Below are positions 1 to 6,707 of a stretch of DNA of 12,996 nucleotides, one piece after another. Within the stretch, counting starts at the first letter, position 1; every line of letters begins with the position of its first letter. The stretch comes from JAEUPI01 sp035499355. Its GTDB lineage: Bacteria; Pseudomonadota; Gammaproteobacteria; Burkholderiales; Burkholderiaceae_C. The stretch is taken from positions 1 through 12,996 of the forward strand of contig DATJYZ010000291.1 in NCBI GenBank assembly GCA_035499355.1, written 5' to 3'. Made by a program: the position numbers and the translations under genes. The notes under the pieces are model-generated. The model saw nothing but the letters and a program-made list of their open reading frames with translations, did no database searches and was not told the origin of the DNA.

Positions 1-80
1 CTCGCCAGCGCGGATCGCCGCCGCCAGAACGCGATCGATCAGTCCGGCGGAATCGACTCCGGTAGCTCACCGACACCCCA

Positions 81-110
81 GCGAAGGCCGCTCAGACGAG
101 CGGCCTTTGC
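81..110 (+). terminator. Terminator-like hairpin
   Basis: Positions 84-92 and 99-107 form a perfect 9-bp GC-rich inverted repeat around a 6-base loop (93-98). The pairing extends to 12 bp (81-92 with 99-110) if one G-T wobble is allowed. Three T residues close the right arm (106-108), so the plus-strand reading looks most like an intrinsic terminator for a gene entering from the left. The T-run is very short, so termination strength is uncertain. On the minus strand there is no T-run, and it would then be a leader hairpin downstream of the possible leftward promoter. Confidence 0.55.
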
Positions 111-138
111 ATGTCCTGGGGCCTGCAGATCTGCATGT

Positions 139-168
139 TCAATAGCGCGACAATGTATATTATGTCAA
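139..168 (-). promoter_or_regulatory. Possible sigma70-type promoter reading leftward
   Basis: On the minus strand a perfect TTGACA -35 box (163-168) is followed after 18 bases by TATTGA (139-144) as a weak -10. The spacer is AT-rich, in sharp contrast to the rest of the window. It would drive transcription out of the left edge, through the hairpin at 81-110. The -10 match is only partial and no leftward gene is visible, so this is tentative. Confidence 0.3.
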
Positions 169-179
169 CTCATAGTTGA
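165..179. promoter_or_regulatory. Perfect inverted repeat, possible operator
   Basis: TCAACT-CAT-AGTTGA is a perfect 6-bp inverted repeat with a 3-base centre. It overlaps the TTGACA box of the possible leftward promoter, which is where a repressor site would be expected. The spacing is too tight for a good RNA hairpin, so a protein-binding site is more likely than a structural element. It differs from the RutR-like box at 1006-1019, so a different regulator is implied if it is functional. Confidence 0.35.
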
Positions 180-236
180 ACGCACTAAGGGGTGAGGACG
201 CCGAGCCGCGACGCCTACTTGCGCAGCCCGCAGTCG

Positions 237-962
237 CTACGTCCCCTTTTCATCGCGAGCGATCCCCCGCAGCACCAAACGTTCGATCACCGACTGAGCA
301 GCGGCGAAGTCCGCGCCACCCAACGCCGGCTTGCCCAACAGAAGCGCGAATTGGGGCGCGAGATCGGCGTACGCCTGGGTCACGGCCCAGATGACAAACA
401 TCAGGTGGCGGAAGTCCAGCCGGGCGATCCGCCCCTGGCGGGCCCAGCGCTCGAACACCCGCACATCGCCCGCCAATGCGGGTGCCACCCGGTGGGTGAT
501 GGCGTCCGCGTAGCGTGGCGCGCCGGCGATCACCTCTTTCGTGAAGACGGCCGAACCGCCGGGCCGCTCACGCGACGAGCGCAGTTTGACTGCGATGTAC
601 CGGCGCAGCCCTTGCGCCGGGTCGTCTCCCACTGCAAGCTCGCCCATGCCGGCCAGCCATTGCGTCATCACGTCGTCGAGCACACGGCGGTACAAGGCCG
701 CCTTGCTCGGAAAGTAGTACAGCAGGTTGTGCCGGCTCAACCCGGCGGCCGCCGCGATGTTCTCCAGCGACGCCCCTTCGAATCCGTAGCGCGCGAACTG
801 GGCTTCGGCCTCGCGCAGGATGAGCCGCTCTTTCTCGACCCGCGCGGCGCGCGGCGGCCTCGTCTTGGCGCCACCGGGCTCCGAGCCGCCCGCGCCGCTC
901 GCCTTCGCTGCCTGTGACGCAGCCCCGAAGGTCCTGACTCGACGGCTCGCGGCGCTAGACAT
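237..962 (-). CDS. rutR: TetR-family regulator, RutR-like
   Basis: 241 aa, likely a pyrimidine-responsive repressor of the divergent preTA operon. After a loose Ala/Gly/Arg-rich tail of about 40 residues comes the TetR helix-turn-helix (about 44-90), with the recognition region ending in NLLYYFPSKAALY. The same NLLYYFPSK string occurs in E. coli RutR as I recall it. The C-terminal half also follows RutR, for example FVIWAVTQAYADLAPQ (RutR: FMIWASTQHYADFAPQ). E. coli RutR is about 212 aa, so the extra length is the N-terminal tail. The ATG at 960-962 is the only ATG before the domain, but it has no clear Shine-Dalgarno, so the true start could differ. The open frame runs on upstream over preT; that part is a shadow. 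The operator-like palindrome lies about 44 bp upstream of this start, consistent with autoregulation. Family assignment is strong; the ligand (uracil or thymine) is inferred from homology. Confidence 0.85.
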   Translation of the reverse strand: MSSAASRRVRTFGAASQAAKASGAGGSEPGGAKTRPPRAARVEKERLILREAEAQFARYGFEGASLENIAAAAGLSRHNLLYYFPSKAALYRRVLDDVMTQWLAGMGELAVGDDPAQGLRRYIAVKLRSSRERPGGSAVFTKEVIAGAPRYADAITHRVAPALAGDVRVFERWARQGRIARLDFRHLMFVIWAVTQAYADLAPQFALLLGKPALGGADFAAAQSVIERLVLRGIARDEKGT

Positions 963-1005
963 GCGGGCACGGTGCCGCGCTCGCTGGCCGGTGTCACGCG
1001 GGAAA

Positions 1006-1019
1006 TTACCAACTGGTAA
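1006..1019. promoter_or_regulatory. RutR-like operator
   Basis: TTACCA-AC-TGGTAA is a perfect 6-bp inverted repeat with a 2-base centre in the 174-bp region between the divergent rutR-like gene and preT. The E. coli RutR consensus, as I recall it, is TTGACCANNTGGTCAA. Over the 16-base register 1005-1020 the central ACCA-NN-TGGT matches exactly and 11 of 14 defined positions agree. The centre is about 50 bp upstream of the regulator start and about 124 bp upstream of preT, so one site could control both directions. I see no confident -10/-35 pair around it. Confidence 0.7.
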
Positions 1020-1136
1020 AACTTTGCCGGCGAGCCACCATGGGGCCGCAGCGCCCTCGGTGGCCCAGGTCTTGCGTGCCTGCCACTCGCCATCGACGCG
1101 GCATCGGCGAACAACCGCATAGAGGAGAACAAGCGC

Positions 1137-2534
1137 ATGGCCACACCCGAGCGCGGCACCCGCGCTTCGACCGACGCGGCTGGTCCCCGCACCGAAGCGC
1201 GAGCGCACGGCCTGCACGGCGGACGGCTGACGGCGCCCGAGTACGCGCGCAACTTCGGCGACGCGCATCCTCCGCTGGCACGCGCGCAGGCGCTGATTGA
1301 GGCCGAGCGCTGCTACTACTGCTACGACGCGCCGTGCATCGCGGCCTGTCCCACGGGCATCGACATCCCCAGCTTCATCCAACGCATTGCGCAAGACAAC
1401 GTCCGCGGCGCGGCCGCCACCATCCTGCGGGCCAACCCGCTGGGTGGCATGTGCGCGCGCGTGTGCCCCACAGAGGTGCTGTGCGAACAGGCCTGCGTGC
1501 GCAACACCAACGAAAGCAAGCCGGTGGAGATCGGCCAGTTGCAACGCTACGCCACCGACGGCTTCTTCGCCCGCCCGGGCGCCGCGCTGTTCGAGCGTGC
1601 GGCACCCACGGGCAAGCGTGTTGCGGTGGTTGGCGGCGGTCCGGCGGGCCTGGCGTGTGCGCACGGCCTGGCGTGGCGCGGTCACGCGGTGGTGCTGTTT
1701 GACGCCAAGCCCAAGCTCGGTGGCCTCAATGAGTACGGCATCGCCGCCTACAAGACCACCGGTGGCTTCGCGCAACGGGAGGTCGAGTGGCTGCTGTCGG
1801 TCGGCGGCATCGAGGTGCGCTGCGACGCGCAGCTGGGTCGTGACATCACGCTGGATTCGCTGCTCGCGGGCTATGACGCGGTGTTCCTCGGCCTCGGCTT
1901 GGCCGGGGTCAACGCACTCGGCATCGCGGAGCCGCAGGCGCGCGGACTGCGCGCTGCGGTCGACTTCATCGCCGAACTGCGGCAGGCGAAGGACCTGTCG
2001 CAATTGCCGGTCGGCCGCCGCGTGGTCGTGATCGGCGGCGGCATGACCGCGGTGGATGCGGCGGTGCAGGCGCGCCTGCTCGGTGCCGAGGAGTCGACCA
2101 TCGTCTATCGGCGGGGTGCCGAGGCGATGTCGGCGTCGTCGTACGAGCAGGATTGGGCGCAGACCCACGGAGTCAAGATCCGCCATTGGGCCACGCCGAA
2201 GGAAGTGCTAGCCCAGGGCGGCGAGGTCACCGGCGTGCGTTTCGCATCGACCACGCTGCGCGACGGCAAGCTGGCCGACACCGACGACGGCTTCACGCTG
2301 CCGGCTGACATGGTGCTGCGGGCGATCGGCCAGACCTTCGTCGCCGCGCCGGTGGGCGCCGCGATCGCGCTCAAGGCCGGCCGCATCGCCACCGACGCGC
2401 ACGGCCGCACCAACCACCCCAGGGTGTGGGCCGGCGGCGACTGCCGTGCCGGCGGGCGCGACCTGACCGTCGAGGCGGTCGAGCACGGCAAGGTCGCTGC
2501 GCAATCGATGCATGACACGTTGATGGGAGGCTGA
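1137..2534 (+). CDS. preT: NAD-dependent dihydropyrimidine dehydrogenase subunit PreT
   Basis: 465 aa electron-input subunit: it takes electrons from NADH to FAD and on through iron-sulfur clusters to PreA for uracil/thymine reduction. It corresponds to the N-terminal half of eukaryotic DPYD. The N-terminal double-cluster domain shows C59, C62, C67, C71 and C106, C110, C116, C120, plus Q136 in IGQLQ. With a constant offset of 20 these fall on the pig enzyme's ligands (Cys79, 82, 87, 91, 130, 136, 140 and the unusual Gln156). An FAD-binding fold follows (VAVVGGGPAGLACAHGLAW, about 162-180) and then an NAD(H)-binding fold (VVVIGGGMTAVDAA, about 296-309). The ATG has a good AGGAG at 1123-1127, 9 bases upstream. 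A tail of about 35 residues precedes the first domain; E. coli PreT is shorter, at about 412 aa. It is the first gene of the operon and ends 1 bp before preA. Confidence 0.95.
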   Translation: MATPERGTRASTDAAGPRTEARAHGLHGGRLTAPEYARNFGDAHPPLARAQALIEAERCYYCYDAPCIAACPTGIDIPSFIQRIAQDNVRGAAATILRANPLGGMCARVCPTEVLCEQACVRNTNESKPVEIGQLQRYATDGFFARPGAALFERAAPTGKRVAVVGGGPAGLACAHGLAWRGHAVVLFDAKPKLGGLNEYGIAAYKTTGGFAQREVEWLLSVGGIEVRCDAQLGRDITLDSLLAGYDAVFLGLGLAGVNALGIAEPQARGLRAAVDFIAELRQAKDLSQLPVGRRVVVIGGGMTAVDAAVQARLLGAEESTIVYRRGAEAMSASSYEQDWAQTHGVKIRHWATPKEVLAQGGEVTGVRFASTTLRDGKLADTDDGFTLPADMVLRAIGQTFVAAPVGAAIALKAGRIATDAHGRTNHPRVWAGGDCRAGGRDLTVEAVEHGKVAAQSMHDTLMGG

Positions 2535-2535
2535 G

Positions 2536-3843
2536 ATGGCGGACCTGCGCACCACGTTTCTCGGCATCCCGAGCCCCAACCCGTTCTGGCTCGCTTCGGC
2601 GCCGCCGACCGACAAGCGATACAACGTCAACCGCGCCTTCGAGGCTGGCTGGGGCGGTGTGGTCTGGAAGACGCTCGGCGAAGACGGCCCGCCGATCGTC
2701 AACGTCAGCGGGCCCCGCTACGGCGCCCTGCACTCGCCCGACCGGCGCGTCATCGGCTTCAACAACATCGAGCTGATCACCGACCGGCCGCTGCAGGTGA
2801 ACCTCGACGAGATTGCCCAAGTCAAGCGCGACTGGGCCGATCGCGCGCTGGTGGTGTCGCTGATGGTGCCCTGCGAAGAACAGGCGTGGAAGGCCATCGT
2901 CGCGCGCGTCGAAGACACCGGCGCCGACGGCATCGAGCTGAACTTCGGCTGCCCGCACGGCATGAGCGAGCGCGGCATGGGCTCGGCGGTGGGCCAGGTG
3001 CCCGAGTACATCCAGATGGTCACGACCTGGTGCAAGCAGCACTCCAAGCTGCCGGTGATCGTGAAGCTCACGCCCAACATCACCGACATCCGCTACCCCG
3101 CGCGCGCGGCCAAGGCTGGCGGCGCCGACGCGGTGTCGCTGATCAACACCGTCAGCTCGATCATGGGTGTCGACCTCGAGCGGATGGTGATGAGCCCCAC
3201 CGTCGACGGCAAAGGCTCGCACGGCGGCTACTGCGGCCCGGCCGTCAAGCCGATCGCGCTCAACATGGTGGCCGACATCGCGCGCGACACGCAGACTGCG
3301 GGACTGCCGATCTCGGGCATCGGCGGCATCACCACCTGGCGCGACGCGGCCGAGTACATCGCACTCGGCTGCGGCACGGTGCAGGTGTGCACCGCAGCCA
3401 TGGTGTACGGCTTCAAGATCGTGCGCGACATGGTCGACGGCCTGTCCAACTTCATGGACGAGCACGGCTACAAGACGGTGTCTGCGTTCCAGGGCAAGGC
3501 CATCGGCTCGGTGACCGACTGGCAGAACCTGAACCTGAACTACACCGAGAAGGCGGTGATCGATCAGGATCTGTGCATCCAGTGCGGGCGCTGTCACGTC
3601 GCGTGCGAAGACACGTCCCACCAGGCCATCACGCTGACGAAGAACGGCGAGCGCCACTTCGAGGTGGTGGAGGCCGAGTGCGTGGGCTGCAACCTCTGCA
3701 CCTCGGTGTGCCCGGTGCCCGGCTGCATCACGATGCGGCAAGTGCCACCGGGGCAGCTCGACGCTCGCACCGGCGCCCCGGTGAGTGCAGACTATGGGCC
3801 TTGGACGACGCACCCCAACAACCCGATGCGGGCGGCGGGCTGA
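2536..3843 (+). CDS. preA: NAD-dependent dihydropyrimidine dehydrogenase subunit PreA
   Basis: 435 aa catalytic subunit, reducing uracil or thymine to the 5,6-dihydro form with electrons from PreT. A dihydroorotate-dehydrogenase-type FMN barrel (about 5-310) includes ELNFGCPHGMSERGMG (134-149), KLTPNITDIRYPARAAKAGG and the phosphate-binding SGIGGITTW. Two [4Fe-4S] ferredoxin motifs follow: C347-x2-C350-x2-C353-x3-C357 and C382-x2-C385-x2-C388-x3-C392. The order matches the C-terminal half of eukaryotic DPYD. The residue aligned with the mammalian catalytic Cys671 is Val152 (SAVGQ instead of ACGQ); as I recall the E. coli PreA sequence also has VGQ there, so this may be the bacterial norm. GGGAGG at 2525-2530 lies 5 bases before the ATG, inside the end of preT, so the two subunits are probably translationally coupled. 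A stop at 3841-3843 leaves a 30-bp gap to hydA. Confidence 0.95.
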   Translation: MADLRTTFLGIPSPNPFWLASAPPTDKRYNVNRAFEAGWGGVVWKTLGEDGPPIVNVSGPRYGALHSPDRRVIGFNNIELITDRPLQVNLDEIAQVKRDWADRALVVSLMVPCEEQAWKAIVARVEDTGADGIELNFGCPHGMSERGMGSAVGQVPEYIQMVTTWCKQHSKLPVIVKLTPNITDIRYPARAAKAGGADAVSLINTVSSIMGVDLERMVMSPTVDGKGSHGGYCGPAVKPIALNMVADIARDTQTAGLPISGIGGITTWRDAAEYIALGCGTVQVCTAAMVYGFKIVRDMVDGLSNFMDEHGYKTVSAFQGKAIGSVTDWQNLNLNYTEKAVIDQDLCIQCGRCHVACEDTSHQAITLTKNGERHFEVVEAECVGCNLCTSVCPVPGCITMRQVPPGQLDARTGAPVSADYGPWTTHPNNPMRAAG

Positions 3844-3873
3844 GCGCGGCGCCCACGACAGGAGAATCCAAGC

Positions 3874-5328
3874 ATGAGCAATTCCCTTCTGATCCGCGGC
3901 GGTACGGTGGTCAACGCCGACCGCGAATTCGCGGCCGACGTGCTGTGCGTGGCCGGCAAGGTGGCCGCGGTGGGCGCCGCCGCGCCTGCACAAGCGCCTG
4001 CCGGCACGCAGACGCTCGACGCCGGCGGGCAATACGTGATGCCCGGCGGCATCGACCCGCACACGCACATGCAGCTGCCGTTCATGGGCACGGTGGCGGT
4101 CGACGACTTCTTCACCGGCACCGCGGCGGCGCTGGCCGGCGGCACGACGTCGATCATCGACTTCGTGATCCCCGATCCCAAGCAGCCGCTGATGGACGCC
4201 TTTCGCAACTGGCGCGGCTGGGCCGAGAAGGCGGCCGCCGACTACGGCTTTCACGTCGCGGTCACCTGGTGGAGCGACGCCGTGCACGCCGACATGGGCA
4301 AGCTGGTGCAGCAAGAAGGCGTCAACAGCTTCAAGCACTTCATGGCCTACAAGAACGCCATCATGTGCGACGACGAAACGCTGGTGAACAGCTTCAAGCG
4401 CGCGCTGGAGCTGGGCGCCATGCCCACCGTGCATGCCGAGAACGGCGAGCTGGTGTTCCTGCTGCAGCAGGAGGTGCTCAAGATGGGCATCACCGGCCCC
4501 GAAGGCCACCCGCTGTCGCGCCCACCGATGGTCGAGGGTGAAGCTGCCAACCGCGCCATCGCGATTGCCGACGTGCTGGGCGTGCCGATCTACATCGTGC
4601 ACGTCAGCTGCATCGAGGCGGCCGATGCGATCGCGCGCGCCCGTGCGCGCGGCCAGCGCGTGTACGGCGAGGTGCTGGCCGGCCACCTGCTGATCGACGA
4701 CAGTGTCTACCGCAACCCCGACTTCGCCACCGCCGCTGCCTACGTGATGAGCCCGCCGTTCCGGCCCAAGGGTCACCAGGAGGCGCTGTGGCGCGGCCTG
4801 CAGTCCGGCCAGTTGCACACCACCGCCACCGACCATTGCACCTTCTGCGCACCACAGAAGGCGGCGGGGCGCAGCAACTTCGCGCAGATCCCCAACGGCT
4901 GTGGCGGTGTCGAGGAGCGCATGGCCGTGATCTGGGACGCCGGCGTCAACAGCGGACGGCTGACACCCAGCGAATTCGTGGCCATCACGTCGGCCAACTG
5001 CGCCAAGCTCTTCAACATCTACCCGCGCAAGGGCGCGATCGTCGAAGGCGCCGATGCCGACATCGTGCTGTGGGATCCCAAGGGCACCAAGACGATCTCG
5101 GCCAAGACACACCGCTCCAAGCTCGACTTCAACGTGTTCGAAGGCCGCACGGTGCGCGGCGTGCCCAGCCACACGGTGAGCCAGGGCAAGGTCGTGTTCG
5201 CCAACGGCGACCTGCGCGCCACGCAAGGCGCCGGCCGCTATGTCAAGCGCCCTGCTTTCGGCGCCAATTTCACCGCGGTCGACAAGCGGACCAAGGCCCT
5301 GGCACCCAGCGCCGTGCAACGCGCATGA
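3874..5328 (+). CDS. hydA: Dihydropyrimidinase (D-hydantoinase family)
   Basis: 484 aa cytosolic amidohydrolase opening the dihydrouracil/dihydrothymine ring to N-carbamoyl-beta-alanine or N-carbamoyl-beta-aminoisobutyrate; the second step after PreTA. The full binuclear zinc site is visible: H63 and H65 in GGIDPHTHMQ, the Lys that becomes carboxylated at K160 (FMAYKN), H187 (VHAEN), H243 (IVHVS) and D320 (TATDHCTF). Spacing agrees with D-hydantoinases (H58, H60, K150, H183, H239, D315 in the Bacillus enzyme as I recall). Length is normal for the family. AGGAGA at 3860-3865 sits 8 bases before the ATG. Family members also hydrolyse hydantoins, but preTA before it and a carbamoylase after it point to pyrimidines as the natural substrate. 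It is also called dht or pydB in other species. Confidence 0.95.
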   Translation: MSNSLLIRGGTVVNADREFAADVLCVAGKVAAVGAAAPAQAPAGTQTLDAGGQYVMPGGIDPHTHMQLPFMGTVAVDDFFTGTAAALAGGTTSIIDFVIPDPKQPLMDAFRNWRGWAEKAAADYGFHVAVTWWSDAVHADMGKLVQQEGVNSFKHFMAYKNAIMCDDETLVNSFKRALELGAMPTVHAENGELVFLLQQEVLKMGITGPEGHPLSRPPMVEGEAANRAIAIADVLGVPIYIVHVSCIEAADAIARARARGQRVYGEVLAGHLLIDDSVYRNPDFATAAAYVMSPPFRPKGHQEALWRGLQSGQLHTTATDHCTFCAPQKAAGRSNFAQIPNGCGGVEERMAVIWDAGVNSGRLTPSEFVAITSANCAKLFNIYPRKGAIVEGADADIVLWDPKGTKTISAKTHRSKLDFNVFEGRTVRGVPSHTVSQGKVVFANGDLRATQGAGRYVKRPAFGANFTAVDKRTKALAPSAVQRA

Positions 5329-5367
5329 CCGGAGGCACTCCCTAACGCTGTGATCGATGGAGTCACC

Positions 5368-6633
5368 ATGGACACCAAAGTCAAGACCAAGACCGAAGAT
5401 TTGCGCATCGACGGCGCGCGCCTGTGGGACGCGCTGATGGAGCTCGCCAAGATCGGCGCCACGCCCAAAGGCGGCGTCTGCCGCCTGACGCTGACCGATC
5501 TCGACAAGCAGGGGCGCGACCTCGTCACCGGCTGGGCGCGTGCTGCCGGCATGACGGTGACGATCGACAAGATCGGCAACGGCTTCATGCGCCGGCCAGG
5601 CCGCAACAACAGCCTGCCGCCCGTCATCACCGGCAGCCACATCGACACCCAACCCACCGGCGGCAAGTTCGACGGCAATTACGGCGTGCTCGCCGGGCTC
5701 GAGGTGGTGCGCACGCTGAACGATCATGGCATCGAGACCGAGGCCCCGATCGAGGTGGCGTTCTGGACCAACGAGGAAGGCTCGCGCTTCGTGCCGGTGA
5801 TGATGGGCTCGGGCGTGTTCGCCAAGGCCTTCACGCTCGAGCATGCCTATGCCGCCAAGGACACCGAGGGCAAGACGGTGAAGGGCGAGCTCGAGCGCAT
5901 CGGTTACGTCGGGCCGGAAGAGCCCGGGGCACACCCGATCGGCTGCTATTTCGAAACCCACATCGAGCAGGGCCCCGTGCTCGAGGACAACGACAAGACG
6001 ATCGGCGTCGTCACCGGCGTGCTCGGCATCCGCTGGTACGACTGCGTGGTCACCGGCATGGAGGCGCATGCCGGGCCGACGCCGATGGCGCTGCGCAAGG
6101 ATGCGCTGCAGGTGGCCAGCAAGCTGATGCAGGAGGTGGTGGCCTGCGCGCACCGCCACCCGCCGCACGGCCGCGGCACGGTCGGCATGGTGCATGTGCA
6201 CCCGAACAGCCGCAACGTGATCCCGGGGCGCGTGAAGTTCTCGATCGACCTGCGCAACGCGACCGACGCGCTGTGCGACGCGATGGACGCCGACATCCGC
6301 GCGGTGGCCGCCAAGCTCAGTGCCGAAAGCGGCCTGCCGATCACGATCGAGCTGGTGTCGTCGTATCCTGCGCAGCCGTTTCACGCGGAGTGCGTCGACG
6401 CCGTCGCGCGCGCCGCCAAGCAACTCGGCTACTCCAACATGCCGGCCGTCTCCGGCGCCGGCCACGACGCGGTCTACATGGCGCGCCTGGCGCCGGCGGG
6501 CATGATCTTCATCCCCTGCAAGGACGGCATCAGCCACAACGAGATCGAAGACGCCAAGCCCGAGCACATCACCGCCGGCTGCAACGTGCTGCTGCACGCG
6601 ATGCTCGAGCGCGCGGGTGTCGCGAAGGGATGA
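5368..6633 (+). CDS. pydC: Beta-ureidopropionase / N-carbamoyl amidohydrolase (M20 family)
   Basis: 421 aa zinc-dependent hydrolase removing the carbamoyl group from N-carbamoyl-beta-alanine, giving beta-alanine, CO2 and ammonia; third and last step of the pathway. Metal-site residues are all present: H91 (TGSHIDT), D102 (GGKFDGNYG), E136/E137 (TNEEGSRF), H198 (ETHIEQGP) and H390 (GISHNEIEDA). The lid/dimerisation domain has the usual HAGPTPM motif. It is of the bacterial hyuC/amaB type, not the nitrilase-like eukaryotic type. I chose ATG 5368 because GGAG at 5359-5362 is 5 bases upstream. An in-frame GTG at 5350 would add 6 residues, but its nearest GGAGG (5331-5335) is 14 bases away. L-carbamoylases share this fold, so specificity rests on context. 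The stop codon overlaps an out-of-frame ATG (ATGA at 6630-6633) that opens a small ORF. Confidence 0.92.
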   Translation: MDTKVKTKTEDLRIDGARLWDALMELAKIGATPKGGVCRLTLTDLDKQGRDLVTGWARAAGMTVTIDKIGNGFMRRPGRNNSLPPVITGSHIDTQPTGGKFDGNYGVLAGLEVVRTLNDHGIETEAPIEVAFWTNEEGSRFVPVMMGSGVFAKAFTLEHAYAAKDTEGKTVKGELERIGYVGPEEPGAHPIGCYFETHIEQGPVLEDNDKTIGVVTGVLGIRWYDCVVTGMEAHAGPTPMALRKDALQVASKLMQEVVACAHRHPPHGRGTVGMVHVHPNSRNVIPGRVKFSIDLRNATDALCDAMDADIRAVAAKLSAESGLPITIELVSSYPAQPFHAECVDAVARAAKQLGYSNMPAVSGAGHDAVYMARLAPAGMIFIPCKDGISHNEIEDAKPEHITAGCNVLLHAMLERAGVAKG

Positions 6634-6707
6634 GCGCACCGGGCCGCTCCAAGCGCGAATGCTCCCGCTCGGCGGCATGGCGCGCAGCGCCAAGGGTGCG
6701 CCATTGA
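6630..6707 (+). CDS. Possible 25-codon coupling ORF
   Basis: The last bases of pydC read ATGA, so an ATG at 6630 overlaps the pydC stop. It opens a 25-codon frame, out of frame with the ATPase, that ends in TGA at 6705-6707. That stop overlaps an in-frame TTG (6704-6706) of the ATPase gene, which has AAGGG at 6692-6696 seven bases upstream. The arrangement would pass ribosomes from pydC through the small ORF to the ATPase. The encoded peptide is Arg/Ser/Ala-rich with no recognisable motif, so any function would lie in coupling and not in the peptide. It could also be chance in GC-rich sequence. Confidence 0.3.
   Translation: MSAPGRSKRECSRSAAWRAAPRVRH

Larger units (their letters stand above)
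1..236. other. Left-edge non-coding stretch with no supported gene
   Basis: No frame in this stretch gives a convincing protein. Frame 3 stops at 63-65 and frame 2 at 142-144, so either could be the tail of a gene entering from the left, but the short translations are arginine- or proline-rich and resemble nothing I know. A leftward frame across 1-60 reads more naturally but has an in-frame stop just upstream and no start codon. What can be seen is a hairpin at 81-110 and an AT-rich patch at about 150-180 with an inverted repeat and a possible leftward promoter. The rutR-like gene ends at 237. Confidence 0.5.

Noticed and set aside
30..80. A stretch with GAATCGACTCC and TAGCTCA that hints at tRNA arms
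   Set aside because: The order is wrong (the D-arm-like piece follows the T-arm-like piece), there is no acceptor stem or anticodon arm, and the T-loop consensus TTCRA is broken.
963..2186. Upstream extension of the rutR frame to 649 codons
   Set aside because: The extension lies antisense to preT and reads as Arg/Ala/His-rich shadow; RutR-like similarity begins after about residue 40 of the 241-aa call.
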